Origin: Pseudomonadota bacterium
GTDB lineage: Bacteria; Pseudomonadota; Gammaproteobacteria; JAKAQQ01
Assembly: GCA_021852325.1 (NCBI GenBank)
Contig: JAJZNM010000110.1
Span: 1-24,682, forward strand
DNA: 24,682 nt
Reading direction: 5' to 3'
The notes beneath the pieces were generated by a model. The model saw nothing but the letters and a program-made list of their open reading frames with translations. It was not told the origin of the DNA and made no database searches. Positions 8,585 through 15,771 of the stretch are shown one piece after another; position 1 is the first letter of the stretch; the number at the start of each line of letters is the position of its first letter. The translations under genes were made by a program, and so were the position numbers.

Positions 8585-8620
8585 GAGGCGGCTGCATGGG
8601 GTGAGGAAGCCAAGATGCAT

Positions 8621-8649
8621 ACTCTAGCAATCGCCCTCACGGGACGCAA
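8621..8649 (-). promoter_or_regulatory. Putative promoter of the mreB operon
   Basis: On the minus strand an extended -10 element, TGcTAGAGT, has its hexamer at 8626-8621. A weak -35-like TTGCGT lies at 8649-8644, with 17 bp between them. A start about seven bases downstream of the hexamer would leave a leader of about 30 nt to the mreB ATG at 8584, which supports that start over the one at 8620. The call is from sequence pattern only. Confidence 0.4.
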
Positions 8650-8653
8650 GACT

Positions 8654-8662
8654 TGCTAGAAT
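8654..8662 (+). promoter_or_regulatory. Putative extended -10 promoter of gatCAB
   Basis: TGcTAGAAT matches an extended -10 element (hexamer 8657-8662), with no convincing -35 at 17 bp. The start codon of gatC is 27 bp further on, with AAGG in between as ribosome site. The ten bases TTGCTAGAAT here mirror ACTCTAGCAA at 8621-8630 with one mismatch, so the two divergent promoters form an inverted repeat around a 22-bp centre. Confidence 0.4.
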
Positions 8663-8689
8663 GATGCCCCTTGGCCTTGAAGGCATCCC

Positions 8690-8977
8690 ATGACGTTTTC
8701 ACCTTCTGAGCTGGACAAGCTGGCTGCCCTGGCATGCCTCGACATCAGTCGGGAAGAGCGCGAGCGGTTGGGTGGCGAACTCGCCCGGATCCTCGATTTC
8801 GTCCGCCAGCTTGAGAACGGTGCAACCGACGAGGTCGAACCCCTGACCCACCCCCTTGAGCTTAGCCAGCCACTCCGGGCCGATGTGGTCGCCGAGCCGG
8901 TCGACCGCGAACGGTATCAGCGCGATGCCCCGCGGACGGAATCCGGCTATTACCTCGTTCCGAGAGTGATCGAATGA
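8690..8977 (+). CDS. gatC: Asp/Glu-tRNA amidotransferase subunit C
   Basis: Small subunit of GatCAB, which amidates misacylated Glu-tRNA(Gln) and/or Asp-tRNA(Asn); GatC bridges and stabilises GatA and GatB. The 95-residue product has the usual length and motifs: LDKLAALACLDIS near the N-terminus, then a helix LARILDFVRQLENGATDEVE, then LSQPLRADVV, ending YYLVPRVIE. The ATG is preceded by GAAGG at about seven bases. The stop overlaps the gatA ATG by 4 bp (ATGA). Whether the complex serves Gln, Asn or both cannot be read from this window. Confidence 0.96.
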   Translation: MTFSPSELDKLAALACLDISREERERLGGELARILDFVRQLENGATDEVEPLTHPLELSQPLRADVVAEPVDRERYQRDAPRTESGYYLVPRVIE

Positions 8978-10407
8978 AACCGGGCGTGCACGCGCTTCTT
9001 GAGGTGGCCCGGAATCACCCCGGCCGGGTGGCCCGGTATTACCGTGAGCGGATCGATGCGTTCAACGACCGCCTCAACGCCTTCATCACGGTACTCGATC
9101 CTCCCCCGCGAGCTGAGGCCCCCAAGGCCGATCCCGGCGTGCTCGCGGGCCTGCCGATCGCCCACAAGGACATCTTCGTGACCCGGGATGTGCGCACCAC
9201 TTGTGGGTCGCGCATGCTGGAGGGCTTTGTCCCCCCTTACGATGCGACGGTCGTGGAAAGACTGGCCGATGCCGGATGCGTGCTACTCGGCAAGACCAAC
9301 ATGGACGAGTTCGCCATGGGTTCGTCCAACGAGACGAGCTATTTTGGCCCGGTTCGTAACCCTTGGGATCTCGAACGGGTTCCCGGTGGGTCGTCGGGCG
9401 GTTCTGCTGCAGCCGTGGCTGCAGGGCTGGTTCCGGTTGCCACCGGTACGGATACCGGCGGATCCATCCGCCAACCCGCGGCCCTGTGCGGAGTGACGGG
9501 CCTCAAGCCAACCTATGGCCGTGTCTCTCGTTACGGCATGATCGCCTTCGCCTCGAGTCTCGACCAGGCCGGGATCCTGGCCCGCTCGGCGGAGGATGCC
9601 GCCTGGGTGCTCCGGGCGATGGCCGGACACGATGGGCGCGACTCGACCTCAGCGGACCGGCCCGTACCCGACTATGTCGCACAGCTTGCCGAGGGTATAC
9701 GCGGGCTCCGTATCGGGATCCTCGAAGACTGTTTCGACACCGGGCTTGATCCCGAGGTGGGAGCACGGATCCGCGATGCGCTGCGCGTGATGGAACGGCT
9801 CGGCGCAAGGCTTTGTGAAATCCGGCTGCCCCATCTCGCGCTTTCGGTCCCGGCCTATTATGTGCTGGCTCCAGCCGAATGTTCCTCGAACCTCGCGCGC
9901 TACGACGGGGTGCGTTTCGGACACCGGGCAGAGGGCGTACAGGATCTCGCGACGCTCTACCGTCGCTCGCGCAGCGAAGGTTTTGGGACTGAAGTCAAGC
10001 GCCGGATCCTGATCGGAACCTATGTGCTTTCCCATGGATACTACGACGCCTACTACCTCCAGGCCCAACGGGTCCGGAGGCTCATCCGCGAGGATTTCAT
10101 CCAGGCGCTCTCCACGGTGGACCTTCTGGCCGGGCCGACCACCCCCACGCCCGCCTTTCGTCTGGGTGAAAAGACCGAAGATCCGCTCACCATGTATCTC
10201 AACGACATCTACACGATCGGGGTCAACCTGGCCGGATTGCCTGCACTCTCGATTCCGGCCGGATTCGTCCGGGGACTGCCAATCGGATTGCACCTCATCG
10301 GCGGGGATTTCAACGAGGGCTTGATGCTGGCTGCGGCCCAAGCGTTCCAGGGCGCGACCGAGTGGCATACCCTCGCACCGCCCGGGTTCGAGGCGTCCGG
10401 CCCATGA
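8974..10407 (+). CDS. gatA: Asp/Glu-tRNA amidotransferase subunit A (amidase)
   Basis: Glutaminase/amidase subunit of GatCAB, which releases ammonia from glutamine for transfer to the misacylated tRNA. The 477-residue product has the amidase signature VPGGSSGGSAAAVAAG. The Ser-cisSer-Lys triad can be placed at Lys65 (PIAHKDIF), Ser140 and Ser164 (TDTGGSIRQPA), with the same spacing as characterised GatA. Start and stop each overlap the neighbouring gene by 4 bp, so the three subunits are likely made in coupled fashion. Confidence 0.98.
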   Translation: MKPGVHALLEVARNHPGRVARYYRERIDAFNDRLNAFITVLDPPPRAEAPKADPGVLAGLPIAHKDIFVTRDVRTTCGSRMLEGFVPPYDATVVERLADAGCVLLGKTNMDEFAMGSSNETSYFGPVRNPWDLERVPGGSSGGSAAAVAAGLVPVATGTDTGGSIRQPAALCGVTGLKPTYGRVSRYGMIAFASSLDQAGILARSAEDAAWVLRAMAGHDGRDSTSADRPVPDYVAQLAEGIRGLRIGILEDCFDTGLDPEVGARIRDALRVMERLGARLCEIRLPHLALSVPAYYVLAPAECSSNLARYDGVRFGHRAEGVQDLATLYRRSRSEGFGTEVKRRILIGTYVLSHGYYDAYYLQAQRVRRLIREDFIQALSTVDLLAGPTTPTPAFRLGEKTEDPLTMYLNDIYTIGVNLAGLPALSIPAGFVRGLPIGLHLIGGDFNEGLMLAAAQAFQGATEWHTLAPPGFEASGP

Positions 10408-11846
10408 AATGGGAGGCCGTGATCGGGCTTGAAGTGCATGCGCAACTTGCGACCGAGAGCAAGATTTTCTCCTCGACCCCGACCCGCTACGGCGCGGAAC
10501 CGAACACGCAGGCCGGTCGCATCGACCTTGGTTATCCCGGCGTGCTGCCGGTGCTCAACCGGAAAGCGGTCGAACTGGCTGTACGATTCGGGCTCGCGAT
10601 CGGTGCCACCATCGGGCGCCAGTCGGTGTTTGCCCGCAAGAACTACTTTTACCCGGATCTCCCCAAGGGGTACCAGATCAGCCAGTACGACCGGCCGATC
10701 GTGACGGGTGGAGGACTCGAGGTGGTGCTCCAGGATGGATCCGTGAAGCCGGTGGGGATCACGCGTGCCCACCTCGAAGAAGATGCCGGGAAGTCGGTTC
10801 ACGACCTGTTCCCGGACGCGACGGGCATCGACCTCAACCGTGCCGGTACCCCGCTTCTCGAGATCGTCTCGGAACCGGATCTGCGTTCGGCTGAAGAGGC
10901 CGTGGCCTATCTCAAGTGCCTGCATACCCTGGTGCGCTATCTCGAGATCTGCGATGGCAACATGCAGGAGGGCTCGTTCCGTTGTGATGCGAACGTCTCG
11001 GTGCGTCCGCACGGGCAGCGCGAACTCGCTACCCGGACCGAGATTAAGAATCTCAACTCGTTCCGGTTTGTGGAACAGGCGATTGCATTCGAGATCGAGC
11101 GACAGACAGAGGTCCATGAAGACGGTGGGACGATCATCCAGGAAACCCGACTTTATGATCCCAACCGGCGCGAAACCCGGCCGTTGAGGACCAAGGAAGA
11201 TGCCCATGACTACCGCTATTTCCCGGATCCGGATCTCCTGCCGCTCGTTCTCGACGAACCCTGGATCCAGACGATCGCCTCGAGCCTGCCCGAGTTGCCA
11301 CGCGCCAAACGGGATCGATTCATGGCGTCCTATGGGCTCAGTGCCTATGATGCGACCGTGCTCACCCAGTCCCGCGCGCTTGCAGACTATTTTGAGACCG
11401 GCATGAGGGCGCGCACCCTCGACCCCAAGATCTTGGCCAACTGGGTGATGGGCGAGGTTCTGGCCGGGCTCAATCGGGATCACTTGGAGATCGAGGCGGC
11501 GCCGGTTTCCGCAGACGAGTTGGCCGGACTCCTCGCCCGGATCGTGGACGGAACGCTCTCCGGAAAAATGGCGAAAGAGGTTTTCGAAGCCATGTGGGGC
11601 GGAGGGGGTACAGCGGATGCCGTCATCGACCAGAAAGGCCTCCGGCAACTCAGCGACACGGGCGCTCTGGAGTCCGTGATCGACGCCGTCATTGCTGCTC
11701 ATCCGGAGCAGTGGGCTGAGTACTGTGCGGGACGCGACAAGCTGCTCGGATTTTTTGTCGGGCAGGTGATGCAGGCGACCCGTGGTCAGGCGAGTCCCCA
11801 GCTCCTCAATGCCTTGATCGAGAAAAAACGCAGACCGGAGTCCTAA
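10404..11846 (+). CDS. gatB: Asp/Glu-tRNA amidotransferase subunit B
   Basis: Kinase and tRNA-binding subunit of GatCAB, which activates the misacylated carboxylate with ATP and carries out amide transfer. From the ATG at 10404 (4-bp overlap with gatA) the product is 480 residues beginning MKWEAVIGLEVHAQL, the standard GatB N-terminus; a reading from 10362 would add 14 non-family residues. Motifs include YFYPDLPKGYQISQYD, EEDAGKS, DLNRAGTPLLEIVSEPD, MQEGSFRCDANVSVR and DYRYFPDPDLLP. A C-terminal YqeY-like helical domain ends with GFFVGQVMQATRGQASPQLL. It is the last gene of the operon; an insertion-sequence remnant starts just after it. Confidence 0.98.
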   Translation: MKWEAVIGLEVHAQLATESKIFSSTPTRYGAEPNTQAGRIDLGYPGVLPVLNRKAVELAVRFGLAIGATIGRQSVFARKNYFYPDLPKGYQISQYDRPIVTGGGLEVVLQDGSVKPVGITRAHLEEDAGKSVHDLFPDATGIDLNRAGTPLLEIVSEPDLRSAEEAVAYLKCLHTLVRYLEICDGNMQEGSFRCDANVSVRPHGQRELATRTEIKNLNSFRFVEQAIAFEIERQTEVHEDGGTIIQETRLYDPNRRETRPLRTKEDAHDYRYFPDPDLLPLVLDEPWIQTIASSLPELPRAKRDRFMASYGLSAYDATVLTQSRALADYFETGMRARTLDPKILANWVMGEVLAGLNRDHLEIEAAPVSADELAGLLARIVDGTLSGKMAKEVFEAMWGGGGTADAVIDQKGLRQLSDTGALESVIDAVIAAHPEQWAEYCAGRDKLLGFFVGQVMQATRGQASPQLLNALIEKKRRPES

Positions 11847-11884
11847 GGACGGTCGGAAGTGCCCCCGATATTCATGAGCAAACT

Positions 11885-12154
11885 GCCTGCCCGCGCGTCA
11901 GCGGCACAATTGTGGACCCGTTGGGTCTTCGAGTCGACACCGGCATGAGTCTGCATCCTCAAATACCGCTGTTGTCCCTTCCGGATCTGGTATCTGTCGG
12001 GATCACGGGTCCGGTTTCGGTACTGGGTCGAGTAGGCCGCCGAGAGGATCGTGGCATCGACCATGCCTCGGGCTTGGAGGTGCCTGTGCACCGGCTCGAA
12101 GAACCCCTTCCCCAGGTCGCACTTCTCGAGAAGCGAGTGGAAACGAGGATCAAC
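11885..12154 (-). pseudogene. IS5-family transposase remnant
   Basis: A minus-strand reading frame gives VDPRFHSLLEKCDLGKGFFE, then HLQARGMVDATILSAAYST and RTRDPDRYQIRKGQQRY, ending near THAGVDSKTQRVHN. This is the middle of an IS5-type transposase, where families read roughly LLEKHDLGKxxFExVxxHL, then TIVDATII, then RDPExxQTxKGxQWYFGMKxHIGVD. The segment between the HL helix and the VDAT catalytic Asp is shortened. There is no start codon and no N- or C-terminal part, so it cannot be active. It fills the gap between gatB and the arginase-like gene and abuts the latter's stop. The family call comes from recalled consensus, not a search. Confidence 0.7.
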
Positions 12155-13055
12155 TCAGCCATGCTGCAATCTGGCTGGACAATATCGTTGCGAGCGAAGC
12201 ATCCGGATCCAGGTCAGGATCGAAAATTGTAATCTCCATTCCAATCGCCCGACCCGTATTGAGCGCGTACCCAAGGATTGCGGTGATTTCGTCCCATGAT
12301 AGACCGTCTGCCTGCGGTGAATCCACGGCGGGCATGATTGAATCGTTAAGCGCATCAACGTCCAAATGGATCCAGAATCCGTCTGTCGGCTTTTGATTGA
12401 GGGTGTCTATATGTGCTTGTGCGGCAGGAACAACACCCGCGGCGCGCAATTTGTCTAGGTCACAATAGTCCATTCCTGACTGCTCAGGTTTAGGAATATT
12501 GGCAACGGGCCTTTCAGAATAATCGCGATTGCCGAGAAGCAAAACATCTTCCGTACGGAAATAGGGCCCCAAGTTCTTGATGTTAGATAACAAATCAGGG
12601 CCCCACCCCGTGGCCAGAGCGAGATCCATGCCAGCTGCTCCACCCGTGGACGATTGTTCCGGTAAAAAGAAGTCGGTGTGCCCGTCAATAAAGAGCAAGC
12701 CATATCTTCCTCTTTGTCTCAGGGCAACGGCCGGACCCAGCAGGATGCTGCAATCCCCTCCGATCATCAGTGGAAATCTCTTATTGATCAACGATCGGGT
12801 TACCTCAGTGGCAAGCTGCTCGGTGTAGGCCGCAATTGATTTGGCATTTCGGATATTGATCTCGCGAGATTCGTCCGCTTGATATGTGGGTGCGGCAACA
12901 CGACGACGTGAGGAGTACTGCAGCTTTAATGTGAGCCCGGCTTTTGCGAGGGCATCGGGAGCATGGCGCACGCCGGGTTGCTTCCCGGGTTTGGGCGGTT
13001 TGAGGCCGAGGTTGGATGGTGCCTCAATAAGATCGATATTCCTTAACGCAGCCAT
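12150..13055 (-). CDS. Arginase/ureohydrolase-family protein
   Basis: Ureohydrolases use two Mn ions to hydrolyse guanidino or related groups (arginine, agmatine, formiminoglutamate). The 301-residue product has the fold's metal motifs: GGDCS at 99-103, DGHTD at 124-128, LDVDALND at 231-238 and a late Glu274. Five of the six usual ligands are present (Asp124, His126, Asp128, Asp232, Asp234), but the GGDH histidine is Cys102. Related uncharacterised bacterial proteins with GGDC exist to my recollection, so this is probably a subfamily trait rather than damage. The substrate cannot be named. The gene is visibly AT-richer than its neighbours and lies between decayed transposases, suggesting acquisition. 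It has no ribosome site of its own; a short upstream ORF overlaps its start. Confidence 0.85.
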   Translation of the reverse strand: MAALRNIDLIEAPSNLGLKPPKPGKQPGVRHAPDALAKAGLTLKLQYSSRRRVAAPTYQADESREINIRNAKSIAAYTEQLATEVTRSLINKRFPLMIGGDCSILLGPAVALRQRGRYGLLFIDGHTDFFLPEQSSTGGAAGMDLALATGWGPDLLSNIKNLGPYFRTEDVLLLGNRDYSERPVANIPKPEQSGMDYCDLDKLRAAGVVPAAQAHIDTLNQKPTDGFWIHLDVDALNDSIMPAVDSPQADGLSWDEITAILGYALNTGRAIGMEITIFDPDLDPDASLATILSSQIAAWLS

Positions 13056-13093
13056 TCGAAATTTGACGTGTCATTGTTCAGTCCGGGCTCCAT
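13043..13093 (-). CDS. Putative 16-codon upstream ORF overlapping the arginase-like start
   Basis: An ATG at 13093, preceded by the strong ribosome site AGGAG, opens a 16-codon frame, MEPGLNNDTSNFEWLR. It stops at TAA (13045-13043), 13 bases into the arginase-like gene in another frame. That gene's own ATG has no ribosome site, so ribosomes finishing the short ORF may restart on it. The peptide resembles nothing I know. It could equally be the vestige of a start region altered by rearrangement. Confidence 0.35.
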   Translation of the reverse strand: MEPGLNNDTSNFEWLR

Positions 13094-13127
13094 TGTGATC
13101 TTTCTCCTGTAATTATTGAGCGCGGGT

Positions 13128-13465
13128 TCAAGTGGGACGTGCAACCGCGAGTGAAGTTCTGGTGTGGAAGCATATCTCATCGGGGGTTCGGAAGCCCAGT
13201 CGCTTTCAGGGGCGGTGATGGAGGCGCCTAGTGGCGTGACCCCGCTCCTTCCGGGTGACCGTTCTCAGATCCCTGTGCTTGGGGACGTACTGGCGGACCC
13301 GCCCCTGAGTATTGGTGTTCGTGCACCGTTTCCCGAATCGGTGGCATAGGCCCAGTAGACGGTAGCCCCCAGGGGGCCGGGTGATCCGTGCTGCTCAGCC
13401 CCCTCCGTGCCGTGATCGAGCGTGAGCGTGTGCAACCTGACAGGGTTGAAGACGAACCTACCGCG
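13128..13465 (-). pseudogene. IS30-family transposase C-terminal remnant
   Basis: Minus-strand translation gives HTLTLDHGTEGAEQ and then GATVYWAYATDSGNG in one frame. After a frameshift near 13330 it continues NTNTQGRVRQYVPKHRDLR, then HHRP, a TGA at 13208-13206, and KRLGFRTPDEI, ending SLAVARPT with a stop at 13130-13128. This follows the IS30 transposase C-terminus, roughly HTLTxDNGKEFA, YFAxPYxSWxRG, NENTNGLLRQYxPKxTDL, LNxRPRKTLGFRTPxE, SVALQT. The second catalytic Asp is still present, while the Glu of NENTNG is not. Frameshift, internal stop and missing N-terminus show it is dead. It also accounts for most of the non-coding stretch between the arginase-like and GNAT genes. Confidence 0.75.
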
Positions 13466-13481
13466 GTGTGGCGATTTGCAT

Positions 13482-14042
13482 TCATGGCACTGATTGCGGC
13501 CCGTATTCGGCAACAGACTGGCACGCCCAAAGGGTGGGCGTCAGACGGTAGATGACATGTATCTGGCCCCACCGCGGCGTCTCTTCCTGTCCCACAAGCT
13601 CTGCGCCCAATTTCTCGACGGCACGGCGTGATCGCAAGTTATGCTGGGCAACTGTGAATAGAACCTCCGGCACGTCCGTAAATGCATGGTGAAGCATCAG
13701 GCGTTTTATTTCGGGGTTCGTTGCAGAGCCCCAATGACTGCGTACGAGGAAGGTATATCCGATCGTGATCCGTTTCCCCGGCTCGTAGTTGCTGTAACGC
13801 GACCAGCCAATAACAGACTGCAATGCGCGATCTACGGCGACCAGGCAACACTTTGACTTCAGTGCAACGTCGAAGAACGCTGCGAAGCCCAGTGAGGTAC
13901 CGCGGCTGGGATCCGGGTGCTGGGCCCATATCAGGGGATCCGATGCTGCGGACTTGAGCGCATTGAAATCCATTTCGACGAGCGGTCGCAGCTTGATATT
14001 TGGGCCGATGAGGGTCGGCTGCAATTCGAGCAAAATCGTCAC
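13482..14042 (-). CDS. GNAT-family N-acetyltransferase
   Basis: Acetyl-CoA-dependent N-acetyltransferase of the RimJ/RimL-like GNAT group; the acceptor is unknown. The 186-residue product has the N-terminal strand IKLRPLVEMDFNAL, the central ITIGYTFLVRSHWGSATNPE, then the acetyl-CoA-binding helix region and the typical NLRSRRAVEKLGAELVGQ. The usual family end lies around IHVIYRLTP. The last 17 residues (TLWACQSVAEYGPQSVP) look like read-through into neighbouring DNA, since the IS30 remnant begins just beyond. The start is GTG with GGAG very close upstream. It sits in the IS-scarred stretch with no functional neighbours, so it is probably an acquired accessory gene. Confidence 0.8.
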   Translation of the reverse strand: MTILLELQPTLIGPNIKLRPLVEMDFNALKSAASDPLIWAQHPDPSRGTSLGFAAFFDVALKSKCCLVAVDRALQSVIGWSRYSNYEPGKRITIGYTFLVRSHWGSATNPEIKRLMLHHAFTDVPEVLFTVAQHNLRSRRAVEKLGAELVGQEETPRWGQIHVIYRLTPTLWACQSVAEYGPQSVP

Positions 14043-14187
14043 TTCTCCAAATTGTGGTTCAAGATGGACAGTGCGTGTTCGTGGGTGCCCGCAGTTCCCC
14101 GCAGCCTAGTTACCTGTCCAGGTTGTGTCCGGAACTCGGTTGAATTTGAGGGTTCATCTCCAGACCGATTAAGTGTTGCACGGCTTG

Positions 14188-14417
14188 GGCTGTGAGGTCA
14201 AGTGCGTTGGGCTGCACGGGAAGCCTCTCGCCGCTATCGACCTTGCGCAGCGTGATCGGTCCCATTGCGCGCAACGCCCAGGGGTCTTGATGCGCTGCGT
14301 GAACTTCTCGTGCAGCCGCTCGATCCCGTGGGTCATCCGAATCGATTTCCACTGCATCGGTAGATTGTTGAGGCATATGAACCATCACTCCACGCCCTCC
14401 TCAAGGCTCTGGGTCAC
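14188..14417 (-). pseudogene. IS256-family (Mutator-type) transposase C-terminal remnant
   Basis: Minus-strand translation gives GVTQSLEEGVE, a stop, WFICLNNLPMQWKSIRMTH and GIERLHEKFTQRIKTP. A frameshift near 14283 then leads into WALRAMGPITLRKVDSGERL and ALDLTA. This follows the end of IS256-type transposases that read roughly SLEEGGExLLTFxRxPxxQWKSxRTTNAIERLHEEFKRRIKTQ, then FWALLASGQIxMRKVDGW. A stop codon, a deletion with frameshift and the missing N-terminal two thirds make it inactive. The family call is from recalled consensus. Confidence 0.65.
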
Positions 14418-14429
14418 TCCGGGGTAGGA

Positions 14430-14945
14430 GAGCCGTCCCGGGTAGAGGAATCCCTGTCAGCGGACGAGCGCCTGATCGGCGATCTCAGCATTGATCATCG
14501 CGCGGTAGGCAGCGGTGCCACGCCACGAAGTCTCCCTGCCCCCGCCGCCAGGTACGCCTCGGCCATCCGCGCGGGTCGCGCGGCAGCAACGCACTGTGAA
14601 GCTCCAAGCTGTCCCCGTCAGTCCCGCGTACCCGGGACCGCGGCACCGACTGCTCCATTCGGTCGAACACCCCTCGGAGGCTACACCCACTTTGAATTTC
14701 CACCACATTTACGAGACGAGCCGGACATGACGAAGCATGATCCACAATTCCGCGCGAGGCCAGTGGCCACTTCGGGTGGCCCCTCAGGACCGTGGGCCTT
14801 CAGTCGTTCACTAACCTTGAACATCACTATACCTCTTGCTGTCACGTCCACCGGAAGTCCGGCGCCGGGTCGTGTACTTCGATAAGCTCGTGGGTATTGC
14901 CACGCCGTACCTTGAGATGGGGGTCCCTGTGCCGATCGAATGCGC
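14430..14945. other. Stretch without a recognisable gene
   Basis: About 500 bp between the IS256-type remnant and the end of the moeB-like gene. Short frames exist on both strands but none carries a motif I recognise. The only one with a plausible ribosome site is a 47-codon minus-strand frame at 14681-14824 (AGAGG seven bases before ATG), which looks like nothing known. Given the decayed transposases to its left, this is probably more degraded accessory DNA. Confidence 0.5.
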
Positions 14946-15725
14946 TCATCCCGGCGGTCCGGAAGTGGATTCCGGCTGGCCGGATCCGCACGTCCGGCAA
15001 CCCGGATCCCGTACGAGACGGGTTTTCCGGAAGGTGCCGTGGGTCGCGTCGAACCGGAGCAGAAAACCTGGCCAGGGACTCGGGTGCGCGAGGAGGAGAT
15101 CAAGGACCGCCTGGGCCTCGAGGCTTCCGATGATCCCAGCCACGGGGCCAGAAATGCCATTCACGGAACAACTCTCGAAAAATCCCGGTACATCGGGTTC
15201 CGGATAAAGGCAGGTATAGCAGGCGCTCGCCGGATCACGGAAATCGAACACCGCAAACTGCCCTTCGTAGCGGATGCAGGCGCCGCTCACGAGTGGCCGC
15301 CCCAGGCGATGGCAGGTTCGGTTGACCTGATCGCGGGTCTCAAAATTGTCGCTCGCGTCAACGACCAGATTCACCGATCGGACGGCTTGTTCCAGGGCCG
15401 CGGGAGCCAGACGCACGGGCAGCATCTCGAGGGTCAAGTCAGGGTTATGGGCGCAAAGGCAGGATGCAGCGGCTTCGACCTTGAGCCGGCCCACGTCGCG
15501 TTCTGCAAAAAGAAGTTGACGGTGGAGGTTGGTCTCATCGACCCGGTCGAAATCGTTGAGCAGGAGGGTTCCGACTCCGGCACCGGCGAGATAGAGGGCG
15601 ACCGTGCCACCGAGACCGCCGAGCCCCACGAGGAGCACACGCGCCTGTCGGATCCGTTCCTGTCCGGCCGCTCCCCAGTCGCCGAGCACGGTCTGGCGGA
15701 GGTAGCGGATCGGGGTGTCGGACAT
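14946..15725 (-). CDS. moeB: MoeB/ThiF-family sulfur-carrier adenylyltransferase
   Basis: E1-like enzyme that adenylates the C-terminal Gly-Gly of a ubiquitin-like sulfur carrier (MoaD for molybdopterin, ThiS for thiazole). The 259-residue product, from the ATG at 15725, has the nucleotide loop VGLGGLGGTVALYLAGAGVG (33-52), DFDRVDETNLHRQ (58-70), DASDNFETR (123-131), the conserved Cys186 in SCSVNGISGPVAGIIGSLEA, and two zinc CxxC pairs (Cys169/172 and Cys243/246). MoeB is favoured because the gene follows prmC in the order seen in Pseudomonas, but a thiS gene lies 9 kb away and one E1 may serve both carriers. A reading from 15782 adds 19 residues and overlaps the divergent marC start; I reject it. 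Confidence 0.88.
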   Translation of the reverse strand: MSDTPIRYLRQTVLGDWGAAGQERIRQARVLLVGLGGLGGTVALYLAGAGVGTLLLNDFDRVDETNLHRQLLFAERDVGRLKVEAAASCLCAHNPDLTLEMLPVRLAPAALEQAVRSVNLVVDASDNFETRDQVNRTCHRLGRPLVSGACIRYEGQFAVFDFRDPASACYTCLYPEPDVPGFFESCSVNGISGPVAGIIGSLEAQAVLDLLLAHPSPWPGFLLRFDATHGTFRKTRLVRDPGCRTCGSGQPESTSGPPG

Positions 15726-15728
15726 ACC

Positions 15729-15741
15729 TGATATTATGACA
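15729..15741. promoter_or_regulatory. Overlapping divergent -10 elements of moeB and marC
   Basis: The plus strand reads TGaTATTAT at 15729-15737, an extended -10 facing marC that would give a leader of about 28 nt. The minus strand reads TGtCATAAT at 15741-15733, an extended -10 facing moeB whose predicted start point falls almost on the ATG at 15725. The two hexamers overlap, so polymerase could occupy only one at a time. No convincing -35 is visible for either. Confidence 0.4.
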
Positions 15742-15771
15742 AGGTCAGGCGCGCCGGGTTCGGGACGGGAC

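Noticed and set aside
10209..11702. 497-codon minus-strand open frame opposite gatB
   Set aside because: Antisense to a full-length GatB with all signatures; no domain in the product.
14681..14824. 47-codon minus-strand ORF with AGAGG before its ATG, possible small protein or toxin-antitoxin part
   Set aside because: No similarity to any antitoxin or toxin fold, no partner gene, and it lies in degraded DNA.
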